This document shows, piece after piece, positions 35,952 to 44,914 of a stretch of DNA of 64,000 nt. The stretch is from contig JAIXSZ010000043.1 in the NCBI GenBank assembly GCA_027484425.1, positions 112,585 through 176,584 of the forward strand. The letters are read 5' to 3'. Origin of the DNA: Sphingobacteriales bacterium. GTDB taxonomy: Bacteria > Bacteroidota > Bacteroidia > Chitinophagales > Chitinophagaceae. The notes below the pieces were generated by a model. It had not been told where the DNA came from. It was given only the letters and a program-made list of their open reading frames with translations, and did no database searches. A program made the position numbers and the translations under genes. Position 1 is the stretch's first letter. The number at the start of each line of letters is the position of its first letter.

Positions 35952-38900
35952 ATGAAAAAACAAATCCTCTTTTTATTTTGTTTGGGAGTGATGCTCGGTA
36001 ATTCTATACCAGGCCTTGCTCAGTTGGTAGGTACTAACTTCTTCCTGCAAGGAAGGTACTTGGAGATAGGTCAGCTAAACAATGGTTCTTTTGGTGCATG
36101 TACATCGATAGCTGGTTATCACCCACACTCACCTGGGGCAGCTATTGGGTCAGCATTGGCTGAGGTATATGATTACGGCAAAGATGGATGGGCTGTAGGA
36201 ACTCCACCTTTTATGGGTGACTATACTTACCCAGGTAGTCCGTTCGAAGGATGGGGGCTACAAATAGGCACAACCCGCACTCACGCTCGCCAGCAGTGTC
36301 CTGCAGGGACCTATGTCAACGGAGGTGTAGGAATCGGTCTTACAGGTGCTAATACTACTTATACAAACGCCGGTGGCAGTGTTAGAGGTATGTGGATAGG
36401 ATCTGCGTCTGGTGGAACAGTGCAAATAAGGCAAGAAACTAGAGTAGATACTTTGTCGTCCGCTGTGGTAGTGACCACGGTGATACGCAATACTGCAGCA
36501 GTAGCAACTGCACCCATGTACTATATGCGTTCTTGCGATCCTGACAATGACCAAACATGGCCAGGCGGTGGATTCTTCACTAACAACACCATTGTGCACC
36601 AGAATGAAGATGCTCGTCACAGAGTATTGGTATCGTCACGTGGAGCTGGCTACCCTGCTGCTGCTTATATGGGCTTGGGTACTAAAGACTGCCGTGCCCG
36701 TTGTTGTATTTATAATGCATGGCCGCTTGCAGCTACTGTAGACTTTGCTACTGTATGGAATAGCACTTATACTACGGCTACATACGGCTTAGGCCAAACA
36801 AGTAATGGAGATATAGCTATTGCTCTAACTTACAATCTGGGTAGCATAGCAGCAGGCGACAGTACTATATTGTCGTATGCCTACATATTTGACGGCAACT
36901 TAGGTTTGGATAGCGCTTTCCCCGATCCTCAAATAGTAGTAAACGGTGTTCCGAAAGTGTCTTTTGCTTCACCAACACCAAATTTCGATACTTTCGATGT
37001 ATGCTTGTATCCTGGCATGACTTCATTGCCAGTTAGTATATTAAATGCTGTAGACAAAAACTGGAGCTGGAGCAAATGGACTTGGTCTCCAGGTCTTGGT
37101 CTGGCGAGTACTACTGGTGTTAACAATACCATCAGTACTACAGCTTTGCCTCCTTACATAACTTATACCATTACGGGTACAGATAGTGCCACGGGTATGT
37201 TCTCCTGTCACAATAAAACATTTTATTTAACTATCCTCACTTGTAACGGTGCTATAGTAAACAGCCCTTGCGTAGGTGATACTTTGTGGTTCAATGCGCC
37301 CGGCGATAGTACCGGTGCTACTTATCAGTGGTATGGTCCTGCTCCATCTACTACTGTATTCTCTACTACACAGCGTACATTCTTATATCCTGCTACTTCA
37401 GCTATGAATGGTGTATATTCGGTAATTAAAACTGTAGCTGGTGTGCCAGATACTTCTATTACTACTGCCTTTATTAGGCATAAGCCAACAGTTACTGCAT
37501 CTAGCAATTCTCCATTGTGTATAGGTGCTGCCAACACACTGTTGCTAACAGCAACGGTCGATTCACCGGTTACCGCATACAGTTGGAGTGCAACACCTCC
37601 TACGTTTACATCTACTTTGTCTAATCCTACTATACCTGGTTTCTCGATAGCTGATACTGGAGTGTATACAGTAATAGCTACTACTAGTTATGGTTGTAAG
37701 GACACAGCAAGTGTACGTGTATCACTTATACCACCACCACCACCACCGGTTATAATTGCACAGCGTTCTTATTGTCAGTTTGCAACCTTTGTTCCATTCA
37801 CCTTTGTAGGTATGGCGCCAGGTGGCACAGTATTATGGTACACTGCGGGTACGGGCGGCACGGGCAGCACAGTAGCACCTACTGTCAATACCTCTATCGT
37901 TGGTTCAAATACTTTCTACTTTAGCCAGATTGTGGGTAGTTGTGAGAGTCTGAGAGACTCTGTAACGATAGTGGTAAATATTACCCCTGTATCCAACTTT
38001 ACTTTCGAACGTTTCCCTGGTTGTCCAGTCGATAGTGTTGCATTTACACAAACATCTACCAGTGCAAGCACATTTGAGTGGGCTTTTGGCGATGGTGTAA
38101 TTTCTTATGATCCTAACCCATCTCATATTTACGATGCGGGTCATATAGTTTATAACGTTAGGTTAACCGTTCGTACAGCTGCAGGTTGTACCAATGATAT
38201 AACTAAACCTGTGAATCTTACACACGATGTTACTGCCAATTTTAATTTCGCAGATCTTGTGGTATGTAACCAAACCGGTGTTGTTATCAATGATTTGTCT
38301 ACTTCATTTAAGTACACGCCTACACCTACCATACCTCCAATGATTTATGAGTGGAATTATGGCGATGGTACTATTGTGACTACAAATGGCAGTCCAGCTC
38401 CTTACACCTATGCTACGGAAGGCATTTATTCAGTAACACTTACAGTAACTGACTCCCTCAATTGTGTAGATGAAATCACAAAAGTTGTTACAGTAATACA
38501 GCCATACATTGATGCAGTAGGAGACAGTACATTCTGTCTTACAACTCCAATGCCGCTCTTCAACGAAGTGTATACTCGTCCGGTGGAATTGCCGTATGGC
38601 TTTACTTATCAGTGGACTCCTGCTGCTAACTTAAGTTCAGATACTGCTAAAGTGCCAATGTTTGATGGCTTAGGCGTATTTGTATATACACTTACGGCTA
38701 CAATGAACACTGAAGGATGTGTTGCTACCCACGTTATGACATTGAGTTCTACATTGCCAAAACAACTACAGAACATTACAGCTAGCACTACAATAATGTT
38801 TGGTAATAGTGTTCAGTTGTATGCTGATAGTGTAATGTTCTATACTTGGACACCAAACGATGGTAGTCTCAACAATCCTAACATCAACAATCCTATAGCT

Positions 38901-39272
38901 ACACCTAGTGTTACTACAACTTATACAGTATATGGCATGGATTACTTCGGTTGTAGAGATACTGCTACTGTTACTGTAAGAGTAGATACATCAATGTCAG
39001 AATTTGTACCATCAGGCTTTACTCCTAATGGCGACGGACTGAATGATGTATTCAGACTCAATGGCTCTAAATTCCAGCACATGCTCGAATTGAGAATATT
39101 CAACCGTTGGGGTGAGCAAGTATTCTATTCTACTACCAGAGAGCAAGGGTGGGATGGTTCTTACAAAGGTGTTCCACAAGATCTAGGAGTTTATTATTAC
39201 ACTGTGATAGTAGCTCGTCCAGGTCACCCAACAAATCAGGTTTACAAAGGAGAGGTTACGCTGATTAGATAG
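35952..39272 (+). CDS. Giant secreted PKD-repeat protein with T9SS type B (gliding-associated) C-terminal domain
   Basis: 1106 residues. Signal peptide (KKQILFLFCLGVMLGNSI, cleaved near LAQ). An N-terminal domain of about 330 residues has no family I can name. Residues 350-980 hold tandem Ig-like/PKD units: for example FTFERFPGCPVDSVAFTQTS, FEWAFGDGVISYDPNPSHIY and YEWNYGDGT, with the W-x-F/Y-G-D-G core. The last 90 residues are a gliding-motility-associated domain (FVPSGFTPNGDGLNDVF, LRIFNRWGEQVFY, GWDGSYKG, GVYYYTVIV), the type B T9SS sorting signal. Expected on the cell surface, possibly an adhesin. No PorP/SprF-type gene follows it. Confidence 0.93.
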   Translation: MKKQILFLFCLGVMLGNSIPGLAQLVGTNFFLQGRYLEIGQLNNGSFGACTSIAGYHPHSPGAAIGSALAEVYDYGKDGWAVGTPPFMGDYTYPGSPFEGWGLQIGTTRTHARQQCPAGTYVNGGVGIGLTGANTTYTNAGGSVRGMWIGSASGGTVQIRQETRVDTLSSAVVVTTVIRNTAAVATAPMYYMRSCDPDNDQTWPGGGFFTNNTIVHQNEDARHRVLVSSRGAGYPAAAYMGLGTKDCRARCCIYNAWPLAATVDFATVWNSTYTTATYGLGQTSNGDIAIALTYNLGSIAAGDSTILSYAYIFDGNLGLDSAFPDPQIVVNGVPKVSFASPTPNFDTFDVCLYPGMTSLPVSILNAVDKNWSWSKWTWSPGLGLASTTGVNNTISTTALPPYITYTITGTDSATGMFSCHNKTFYLTILTCNGAIVNSPCVGDTLWFNAPGDSTGATYQWYGPAPSTTVFSTTQRTFLYPATSAMNGVYSVIKTVAGVPDTSITTAFIRHKPTVTASSNSPLCIGAANTLLLTATVDSPVTAYSWSATPPTFTSTLSNPTIPGFSIADTGVYTVIATTSYGCKDTASVRVSLIPPPPPPVIIAQRSYCQFATFVPFTFVGMAPGGTVLWYTAGTGGTGSTVAPTVNTSIVGSNTFYFSQIVGSCESLRDSVTIVVNITPVSNFTFERFPGCPVDSVAFTQTSTSASTFEWAFGDGVISYDPNPSHIYDAGHIVYNVRLTVRTAAGCTNDITKPVNLTHDVTANFNFADLVVCNQTGVVINDLSTSFKYTPTPTIPPMIYEWNYGDGTIVTTNGSPAPYTYATEGIYSVTLTVTDSLNCVDEITKVVTVIQPYIDAVGDSTFCLTTPMPLFNEVYTRPVELPYGFTYQWTPAANLSSDTAKVPMFDGLGVFVYTLTATMNTEGCVATHVMTLSSTLPKQLQNITASTTIMFGNSVQLYADSVMFYTWTPNDGSLNNPNINNPIATPSVTTTYTVYGMDYFGCRDTATVTVRVDTSMSEFVPSGFTPNGDGLNDVFRLNGSKFQHMLELRIFNRWGEQVFYSTTREQGWDGSYKGVPQDLGVYYYTVIVARPGHPTNQVYKGEVTLIR

Positions 39273-39298
39273 CCACTTTCATAAATAACAAGTACTAC

Positions 39299-39332
39299 AA
39301 AATCCCCTGCTTGTCGGGGGATTTTGTTTTTA
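39299..39332 (+). terminator. Terminator of the PKD-protein gene
   Basis: Stem aaaatcccc/ggggatttt around a short loop, followed by tgttttt. Confidence 0.85.
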
Positions 39333-39448
39333 ATACCTCTACCATATTGCTTGTGCGCAGCATTGAACAGGTTTATGTGCCACTGATATTAGGGTTATGA
39401 TTAGAAAAATATTGAGATAAAATAATCTCTCCCAACTTCCTAAACGCT

Positions 39449-39456
39449 TATCTTCG
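39449..39456 (+). promoter_or_regulatory. glmM: -7-like element upstream of glmM
   Basis: TATCTTCG 22 nt before the glmM ATG; one base off TAnnTTTG. Confidence 0.35.
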
Positions 39457-39478
39457 CCTTACAAGCAAATAGATATAT

Positions 39479-40858
39479 ATGGCATTAATAAAGTCTATAT
39501 CCGGAATCAGAGGTACCATTGGTGGTGTACCTGGTAAAAGCCTAACACCAGTAGATCTGGTAAAGTTTACAACAGCATACGGTGCATGGGTAGCCACACA
39601 AGGCGACAACAAGAAGATAATAATAGGTCGTGATGGTAGAATATCGGGCGGCATGGTAAGAGACCTTGTAGCCGCCACATTGCAAAGCATAGGCTGCACA
39701 GTAGTAGATCTGGGGTTGAGCACTACACCTACGGTGGAAATGGCAGTGAAACTAGAGCATGCAGCAGGCGGCATTATTCTTACTGCAAGCCACAACCCCA
39801 AACAATGGAATGCACTGAAACTGCTTAACAAAGACGGTGAATTCCTGAATGCGGCAGAAGGACAGTGGATACTAGACTATGCTGAGAAAAATGAAACTGT
39901 ATACGCAGAAATAGACAGCATAGGCAAGGTAACAACCAACGATACTTACATACAACAACACATAGACATAATACTGCAACACCCACTGGTAAACGTAGCA
40001 GCTATCAAGGCTATGAACTATAGTGTAGTGGTGGATGCTGTAAACTCTACCGGGGCAATATCTATACCTCAACTGCTCAATGCACTGGGCGTAGCTGATG
40101 TGACCGTTATAAATGCTGAGGTAACTGGCGAATTTGCACATAACCCTGAGCCATTGCCAGAGCACCTGGTAGAGCTGTGCGATACAGTAAAAGCAAAAAA
40201 TGCACACTTGGGCATAGCTATAGACCCAGATGTGGACAGGCTTTGTTTTGTATGTGAAGACGGTAGCCTGTTTGGCGAGGAGTACACACTGGTGGCTATA
40301 GCAGATTATATATTGGGTCACAAAAAAGGCAATACAGTTTCCAACCTTTCATCTACTCGTGCACTGCGCGATGTAACCGAAAAACATGGGGGGCAATACT
40401 ACCCAAGTGCTGTGGGAGAGGTGAACGTAGTGAGGAAAATGAAAGAGGTAAATGCTGTGATAGGCGGCGAAGGTAATGGCGGTGTGATCGTACCTGAGCT
40501 GCACTATGGCAGAGATGCCCTAATAGGTATAGCACTGTTTCTGACCCACCTTGCCCAAACTGGCAAAACTGTAAAAGAACTACGTGCTACATACCCCAAC
40601 TATTTCATCTCTAAAAACAAAATAGAGCTGGGTGAAGAGGTAGATGTAAAACATGTGTTTGAGCAGATAAAAGCTAAATATGCTGCCCAACCCATAAATA
40701 CAGAAGATGGCCTGAGAATAGACTTTGACAACAACTGGGTGCACCTGCGTACATCTAATACCGAGCCAATAATCAGGATATACTCAGAGAGCGGTTCGGA
40801 GGCAACAGCAAACGAACTAGCTAAGAAAATAATTGCGGATATTACGGCTGCTATGTAG
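39479..40858 (+). CDS. glmM: Phosphoglucosamine mutase
   Basis: 459 residues of the phosphohexomutase family. Catalytic serine Ser104 in TASHNP, metal loop DPDVDR (Asp249/251/253), sugar-binding GEGNGGVI near 330 and phosphate-binding RTSNTEPIIRIYSES near the C-terminus. The SISGIRGTIGG start and lack of a C-terminal extension fit the Bacteroidota GlmM group, which makes glucosamine-1-phosphate for peptidoglycan and LPS; a phosphomannomutase role cannot be ruled out by sequence alone. Single gene with its own terminator. Confidence 0.9.
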   Translation: MALIKSISGIRGTIGGVPGKSLTPVDLVKFTTAYGAWVATQGDNKKIIIGRDGRISGGMVRDLVAATLQSIGCTVVDLGLSTTPTVEMAVKLEHAAGGIILTASHNPKQWNALKLLNKDGEFLNAAEGQWILDYAEKNETVYAEIDSIGKVTTNDTYIQQHIDIILQHPLVNVAAIKAMNYSVVVDAVNSTGAISIPQLLNALGVADVTVINAEVTGEFAHNPEPLPEHLVELCDTVKAKNAHLGIAIDPDVDRLCFVCEDGSLFGEEYTLVAIADYILGHKKGNTVSNLSSTRALRDVTEKHGGQYYPSAVGEVNVVRKMKEVNAVIGGEGNGGVIVPELHYGRDALIGIALFLTHLAQTGKTVKELRATYPNYFISKNKIELGEEVDVKHVFEQIKAKYAAQPINTEDGLRIDFDNNWVHLRTSNTEPIIRIYSESGSEATANELAKKIIADITAAM

Positions 40859-40889
40859 TGAATGAGAGTCTTGTTATAAACTTCCTGAT

Positions 40890-40929
40890 AAAAAGGGCTG
40901 TCTCCGACTTTTGAGACAGCCCTTTTTGT
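40890..40929 (+). terminator. Terminator of glmM
   Basis: 15-bp perfect stem aaaaagggctgtctc/gagacagcccttttt with an 8-nt loop. Confidence 0.93.
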
Positions 40930-41152
40930 CAAATAGGCCTAGTCCGACTATTCGCGAATCTTTTAATTGAGGATTTGAAGAAAATGATGGAGGTATTTCA
41001 GCAATTGGTGTCCAGTTAAATAGTTGATACTTTGGCGAGTTGGAATTTCAAACTTATAATAAATCTAAGGAGAATTAAAGGCTATAGTTCCGTAAATTTA
41101 TGATTAGGATACGCAATCAGCGAAATCAGAAGTCCTAAAGACCTTTTAAATT

Positions 41153-41314
41153 ATGGAAAATAATAGGGAACAAAAAAGCTTTGATGCCGTAGATATGATG
41201 CGGGAAATAAGAACCCAGATCAGCGATGGCACTAAAAATATGACATTCGAGGAGTTGAAAGCATATATAAAAAAGAAATTACAGGATATTAATACCAAAC
41301 TTGTTGGAAGTTAA
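41153..41314 (+). CDS. 53-aa antitoxin-like small protein
   Basis: 53 residues: MENNREQKSFDAVDMMREIR, then a second helix TFEELKAYIKKKL. The pattern SFDAV-MMR-IR followed by a FEELK-type helix is one I associate with short conserved proteins of Bacteroidota that precede toxins. Here no toxin gene follows; 270 bp downstream begins the opposite-strand NADAR gene end. It may therefore be an orphan antitoxin or a module remnant. Too short for confident assignment, but codons and charge pattern look coding. Confidence 0.55.
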   Translation: MENNREQKSFDAVDMMREIRTQISDGTKNMTFEELKAYIKKKLQDINTKLVGS

Positions 41315-41327
41315 TTCTGTTCGCAAT

Positions 41328-41338
41328 TAAAGTAGGGG
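41328..41338 (+). repeat. 11-bp direct repeat, left copy
   Basis: taaagtagggg; identical copy at 42366-42376. Together they flank the NADAR gene. Confidence 0.5.
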
Positions 41339-41581
41339 TGACTGGACAAGTGTCGAACCTTTTTATAAAAAATTTACTGGCACTTGAGCACAGTGTTTCA
41401 TCTCTTAATACACACCTGCACGAACCGACATAAGTAAGGATAACTCTACACAATTCCTGAACGAGGTCTACTTAACGACCTTCCAACAAAACATTTTGCA
41501 CGTGCTAAAGGAACTTTGACATTGAAGAGTGGTCAAGTTCCATCACATTTGCCCGGACTGAATTCATTTTCACGTCATCGA

Positions 41582-42346
41582 TTATTCGTCATAAAAATGC
41601 CAATCCCATGGTTGTGGATGGGTAAGATTGAGTATCGCTTTATCCCTTTCAGAAAGATCGTTATAGTACTGGGAGAAAATTGTTATATAGTCCTCTCCGC
41701 CTCCCATTCTCCAAAACATGTCAGCAGGAGAAATATCAGGAAACTTTATCCATGGAGGGAGCATCGGAGAATTTTTGGGATTGAAGAAACCAAAGTCATT
41801 CAAAAAATCACGAACTTCCATTAAAACAAAACCCAGAAGATTTTGACCTCGCCATGAATAAATATTGTCACAGCCTGGTTCATTTTCAGATAATCCTATG
41901 CCCCATACGACATCGGAAGGACTAGTCTCTACTAATACTTTGTCATGGGTATCAATCAAAAAAGAGCCTAAAACTCTATTTTGATTAAATTTATGGATAT
42001 TGCCTGTTTTTACTATGTCAAATTTTGTGTTGTTCCAAATGATTTCATCATAACCTAAAACACACCTTCCAAGTTCCTTTGCCTTAGCCGCGTTGATGCT
42101 TTGAATAATTTTTTCATGGCTTTTCCAATCACCGAACAGCTTTGCTTTCTGGGCCATCATCCAATGCTCAGCCGTGAGATAGGTTACATTTTCGACAACA
42201 AACGGACTCTCAAACCATTGACTTAGGCATGATTTATTGATAACACTGGTTTCTTTATTAGTATGACCCCAAAAGAATTGAAATTCTATATTGTCGCCAC
42301 GATCAAATTTTTCTTGGATCCATTTAATGTCATAATGCAGTGCCAT
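41582..42346 (-). CDS. NADAR domain protein
   Basis: 254 residues from the preferred ATG (MALHYDIKWIQ; 11 further codons open upstream). Residues 20-185 match NADAR (YbiA-like): FQFFWGHTN, then NVTYLTAEHWMMAQKAKLFG, QNRVLGSFLI and VVWGIGLSE, ending in LLGFVLMEVRDFL. Known NADAR proteins are N-glycosidases of riboflavin intermediates or remove ADP-ribose from guanine, in some cases as antitoxins of DNA/RNA ADP-ribosyltransferases. The C-terminal 70 residues (PPWIKFPDISPADMFWRMGG, then SERDKAILNLTHPQPWDWHF) are outside the standard domain. No toxin lies adjacent. It is flanked by the 11-bp repeat and by AT-rich non-coding DNA, suggesting transfer. Confidence 0.85.
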   Translation of the reverse strand: MALHYDIKWIQEKFDRGDNIEFQFFWGHTNKETSVINKSCLSQWFESPFVVENVTYLTAEHWMMAQKAKLFGDWKSHEKIIQSINAAKAKELGRCVLGYDEIIWNNTKFDIVKTGNIHKFNQNRVLGSFLIDTHDKVLVETSPSDVVWGIGLSENEPGCDNIYSWRGQNLLGFVLMEVRDFLNDFGFFNPKNSPMLPPWIKFPDISPADMFWRMGGGEDYITIFSQYYNDLSERDKAILNLTHPQPWDWHFYDE

Positions 42347-42365
42347 TATAAATGCAATTTGAGTG

Positions 42366-42376
42366 TAAAGTAGGGG
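42366..42376 (+). repeat. 11-bp direct repeat, right copy
   Basis: taaagtagggg; matches the copy at 41328-41338. Confidence 0.5.
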
Positions 42377-42563
42377 CAAATTAATGAATTATTCATTCTG
42401 CCCAACGCCCTCGACCAGTCTCGCTTTTTCAGTGTGTATCGACGATACTCCCCCACAGGGATTGGATCAAACATTCTTAAAAATAAGAGAGTGGAAGACA
42501 CATCACTCTTCGATCTGTTTCTTTCGCTCTCAATTGTGACGAGATGACAAAATTCGTACCCTC

Positions 42564-43043
42564 TTATTTTCCTTTCTTGCTTTTTTTAGAAGCGGTAGCC
42601 ACTTTTTTAATTTCCTTTATATCTAATAGGTCTTTTTTTCTGCCAGTTGCTTGTTTGTTCTTAATAAAATCTCCTAATCCGATGTATGGGACATTCAACT
42701 CTTCTAGTTCAATGATCTGCACACTATTGTAAGCATCATCAAAATCTACTCCGTCTATACTATTCAGAATGTCTATCCTAAGGGGAGGACGTCCAATCTG
42801 AGATATAAAACCTTCTTTCAGAAAATCTTCTTTGACAAAGCCCAATGAAGCTAGCCCAAAATCTTTGATAACCTTTAGTAGCCTAGAAGCATTTTGTTCC
42901 GATATGCCTATCCATATATCAATATCGCCGGTATAACGTGGTTTTCCATGAAATGCAAGCGCATAACCGCCTACTATCATGTACTGTACACGATGCTTGT
43001 TAAGAAGGCTTATAAATTCTTCAAAATCTTTAGCGAGTATCAT
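42564..43043 (-). CDS. Nucleotidyltransferase-fold protein (AbiEii/MenT-like), probable toxin or defence component
   Basis: 159 residues. Nucleotidyltransferase motif YMIVGGYALAFHG followed by RYTGDIDIWI: a GG-x9-D-x-D arrangement with Asp residues for Mg-NTP. A third acidic position is offered by LRIDILNSIDG. The Lys-rich C-terminus (GRKKDLLDIKEIKKVA) is usual for this group. Related proteins modify tRNA or another target with nucleotides and act as toxins. Its start overlaps the end of the 73-aa gene by 4 nt (ATGA), a sign of translational coupling. Confidence 0.82.
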   Translation of the reverse strand: MILAKDFEEFISLLNKHRVQYMIVGGYALAFHGKPRYTGDIDIWIGISEQNASRLLKVIKDFGLASLGFVKEDFLKEGFISQIGRPPLRIDILNSIDGVDFDDAYNSVQIIELEELNVPYIGLGDFIKNKQATGRKKDLLDIKEIKKVATASKKSKKGK

Positions 43044-43261
43044 ATATGCTTCAATCTCTTCTTAATGACCATAGATTTATCAATACATTCACCTTCTGCA
43101 AGCGACTGTAATACTAAAAACGTGACCGCAGCTAGCCTTTCTTGTGCTGGTCTTGACAACCAATATTGAATATCCTCTTTTGCCTCATCTATTTTATGTA
43201 GCATCCCTTTTTTTACTACAGGTACTAATTTGAAATTATGGGATGCGGCCTCTTCTTTCAT
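43040..43261 (-). CDS. 73-aa partner of the nucleotidyltransferase
   Basis: 73 residues. Core IQYWLSRPAQERLAAVTFLV resembles the D-x-x-Y-W-x-x-R-x-x-x-E-R-L-x-A-V-x-F-L signature of small proteins that precede nucleotidyltransferase toxins. Helical, with a basic C-terminal end. Stop overlaps the next start by 4 nt. Likely antitoxin; activity untested. Confidence 0.7.
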   Translation of the reverse strand: MKEEAASHNFKLVPVVKKGMLHKIDEAKEDIQYWLSRPAQERLAAVTFLVLQSLAEGECIDKSMVIKKRLKHI

Positions 43262-43297
43262 GTGATTGATTTACCTCAAAAATACACCATATAAATC

Positions 43298-43332
43298 AAA
43301 AAGCCCGACTTTGCAGTTGGGCTCGTTTTTTA
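43298..43332. terminator. Terminator of the log-methyltransferase-radC-xth operon
   Basis: Stem agcccgac/gttgggct (one wobble) with T-runs on both strands; ends the minus-strand operon. Confidence 0.8.
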
Positions 43333-43351
43333 TGTGCCATACTTTAAAATA

Positions 43352-44125
43352 TTACACTGCATCGAAAGACAACTCCAGATACACCGGGCAATGATCAGAG
43401 TGCACCACCTTGGGTAAAATCTCAGCATGTTTGAGGTTAGGTTTAAGGGGTTCTGTAACATTGATGTAATCTATACGCCAGCCCTTGTTATTGGCACGTG
43501 CTGCCCCAAAAGCACTCCACCATGTGTATTGGTGAGGTTGTTGGTTAAAGTGGCGGAAACTGTCTACAAATCCATTCTCGAATAGTTTATCCATCCACGC
43601 GCGCTCTTCGGGCAAGAAGCCCGTGTAGTTTTTGTTGCGAACTGGGTCGTGAATGTCTATTGCTTTGTGGCATATATTGTAGTCGCCACACACTATAAGC
43701 TGCTGACGGGTGGCTCGTATTTCATTTAAGTAATTAAAAAACTCTTCTAGCCACTGGTACTTGTAGGTCTGCCTGTCCTCACCGCTAGTGCCACTAGGGA
43801 AGTAGGCGTTGATAAGCGTGATATCTCCAAAGTCGGCACGTATCACCCTGCCCTCAGTATCGCTTTGTGCCAACCCATTACCATAAACCACATTGTCAGG
43901 ATTGATTTTGGTGAGGATAGCTACACCACTATATCCTTTCTTTTGTGCAGAGAACGAATAAACGTTGTATCCGGCATCGTTTATGGCTCCTTCTGGTACG
44001 TCTTCTTTGTTTGCTTTTATTTCTTGTAAACAAATAACATCGGCAGGGTCTGTATTAAGCCAGTCTATGAAGCCTTTTTTGGAGGCGGCTCTTATGCCGT
44101 TTACGTTATAGGTTATGATTCGCAT
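43352..44125 (-). CDS. xth: Exodeoxyribonuclease III
   Basis: 257 residues of the EEP superfamily: MRIITYNVNGIRAASKKGF, CLQEIKAN (metal Glu), LINAYFPSG, CGDYNICHKAIDIHDP and SDHCPVYLEL with the catalytic Asp-His. It cuts 5' of abasic sites and removes 3' blocks in base excision repair. Last gene of the operon with radC, 54 bp behind it, which fits a DNA repair grouping. Confidence 0.95.
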   Translation of the reverse strand: MRIITYNVNGIRAASKKGFIDWLNTDPADVICLQEIKANKEDVPEGAINDAGYNVYSFSAQKKGYSGVAILTKINPDNVVYGNGLAQSDTEGRVIRADFGDITLINAYFPSGTSGEDRQTYKYQWLEEFFNYLNEIRATRQQLIVCGDYNICHKAIDIHDPVRNKNYTGFLPEERAWMDKLFENGFVDSFRHFNQQPHQYTWWSAFGAARANNKGWRIDYINVTEPLKPNLKHAEILPKVVHSDHCPVYLELSFDAV

Positions 44126-44179
44126 AAAGCTATAGTTTTTGAGTGAGTGAAATTACAGAAATTGGACAGTATTACTACA

Positions 44180-44875
44180 TTACATTAGTCCATCATCTGC
44201 AAGGCTTACATAACTGTGACCTGCTATTATGATGTGGTCTAATAGTGTAATGTCCATAAGTGCGGCTGCTTGTTTCACCTGCCTTGTAAGGGATATATCT
44301 GCTTGGCTAGGTGTGCGGTTGCCAGAGGGGTGATTGTGAGCTATGATGAGTCTTGATGCATTGTAAAGCAGCGCATTTTTCAGTATAATGCGCACATCGG
44401 CTACAGTGGCTGTAAGCCCGCCACTACTCAGCAATTCATGACGAAGCAATTTGCCTGAATGATTGAGGTACAACACACAAAATACCTCATAATTGAGGTC
44501 TTGCAGCAGGGGCATGATAATAGGTATGGCTTCTTTGCTTTGAGTAATAGTTGCTCTATCCAGCCCTTCCGACATCTGACGCCTACGCCCCAACTCCATA
44601 GCCGCTGCTATAGTAATGGCTTTGGCTTCGCCAATACCCTTTATCTTTTGTAGTTCTGTAACAGATAGTCTGCCTAGCTCCCTGAGGTTATTGCCAGCTA
44701 GTGCCAGCACATCTTTGGCAAGGTCTATTGCCGACCGCTCTCTATTGCCACTGGCTATAAGTATACCCAGGAGCTCAGAGTCTGACAGTGAAGTAGCACC
44801 CTTTTGCAATAGCTTCTCACGCGGGCGTTCGTCTTCCGACCAGTTTTTGATGCTTTTGTTGTCGTTCATAGCCAT
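44180..44875 (-). CDS. radC: RadC family JAB-domain protein
   Basis: 231 residues. N-terminal helix-hairpin-helix (LRELGRLSVTELQKIKGIGE, residues 58-75), then the JAB/MPN core with EVFCVLYLNHSG and HNHPSGNRTPSQAD, the His-x-His-x(10)-Asp zinc motif. The family is named for a radiation phenotype later reassigned; function is still unclear, and a repair role is unproven. Lies between the methyltransferase and xth genes, 39 and 54 bp apart. Confidence 0.93.
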   Translation of the reverse strand: MAMNDNKSIKNWSEDERPREKLLQKGATSLSDSELLGILIASGNRERSAIDLAKDVLALAGNNLRELGRLSVTELQKIKGIGEAKAITIAAAMELGRRRQMSEGLDRATITQSKEAIPIIMPLLQDLNYEVFCVLYLNHSGKLLRHELLSSGGLTATVADVRIILKNALLYNASRLIIAHNHPSGNRTPSQADISLTRQVKQAAALMDITLLDHIIIAGHSYVSLADDGLM

Positions 44876-44914
44876 GTATGAATAGGGAATAGAATGGCGG
44901 TAAAGAGATAGCAG

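Noticed and set aside
42380..42563. 41-codon minus-strand frame (MFDPIPVGEYRRYTLKK...) between the NADAR and NTase genes
   Set aside because: Very short, ends in the NADAR promoter region, no known family; kept as non-coding.
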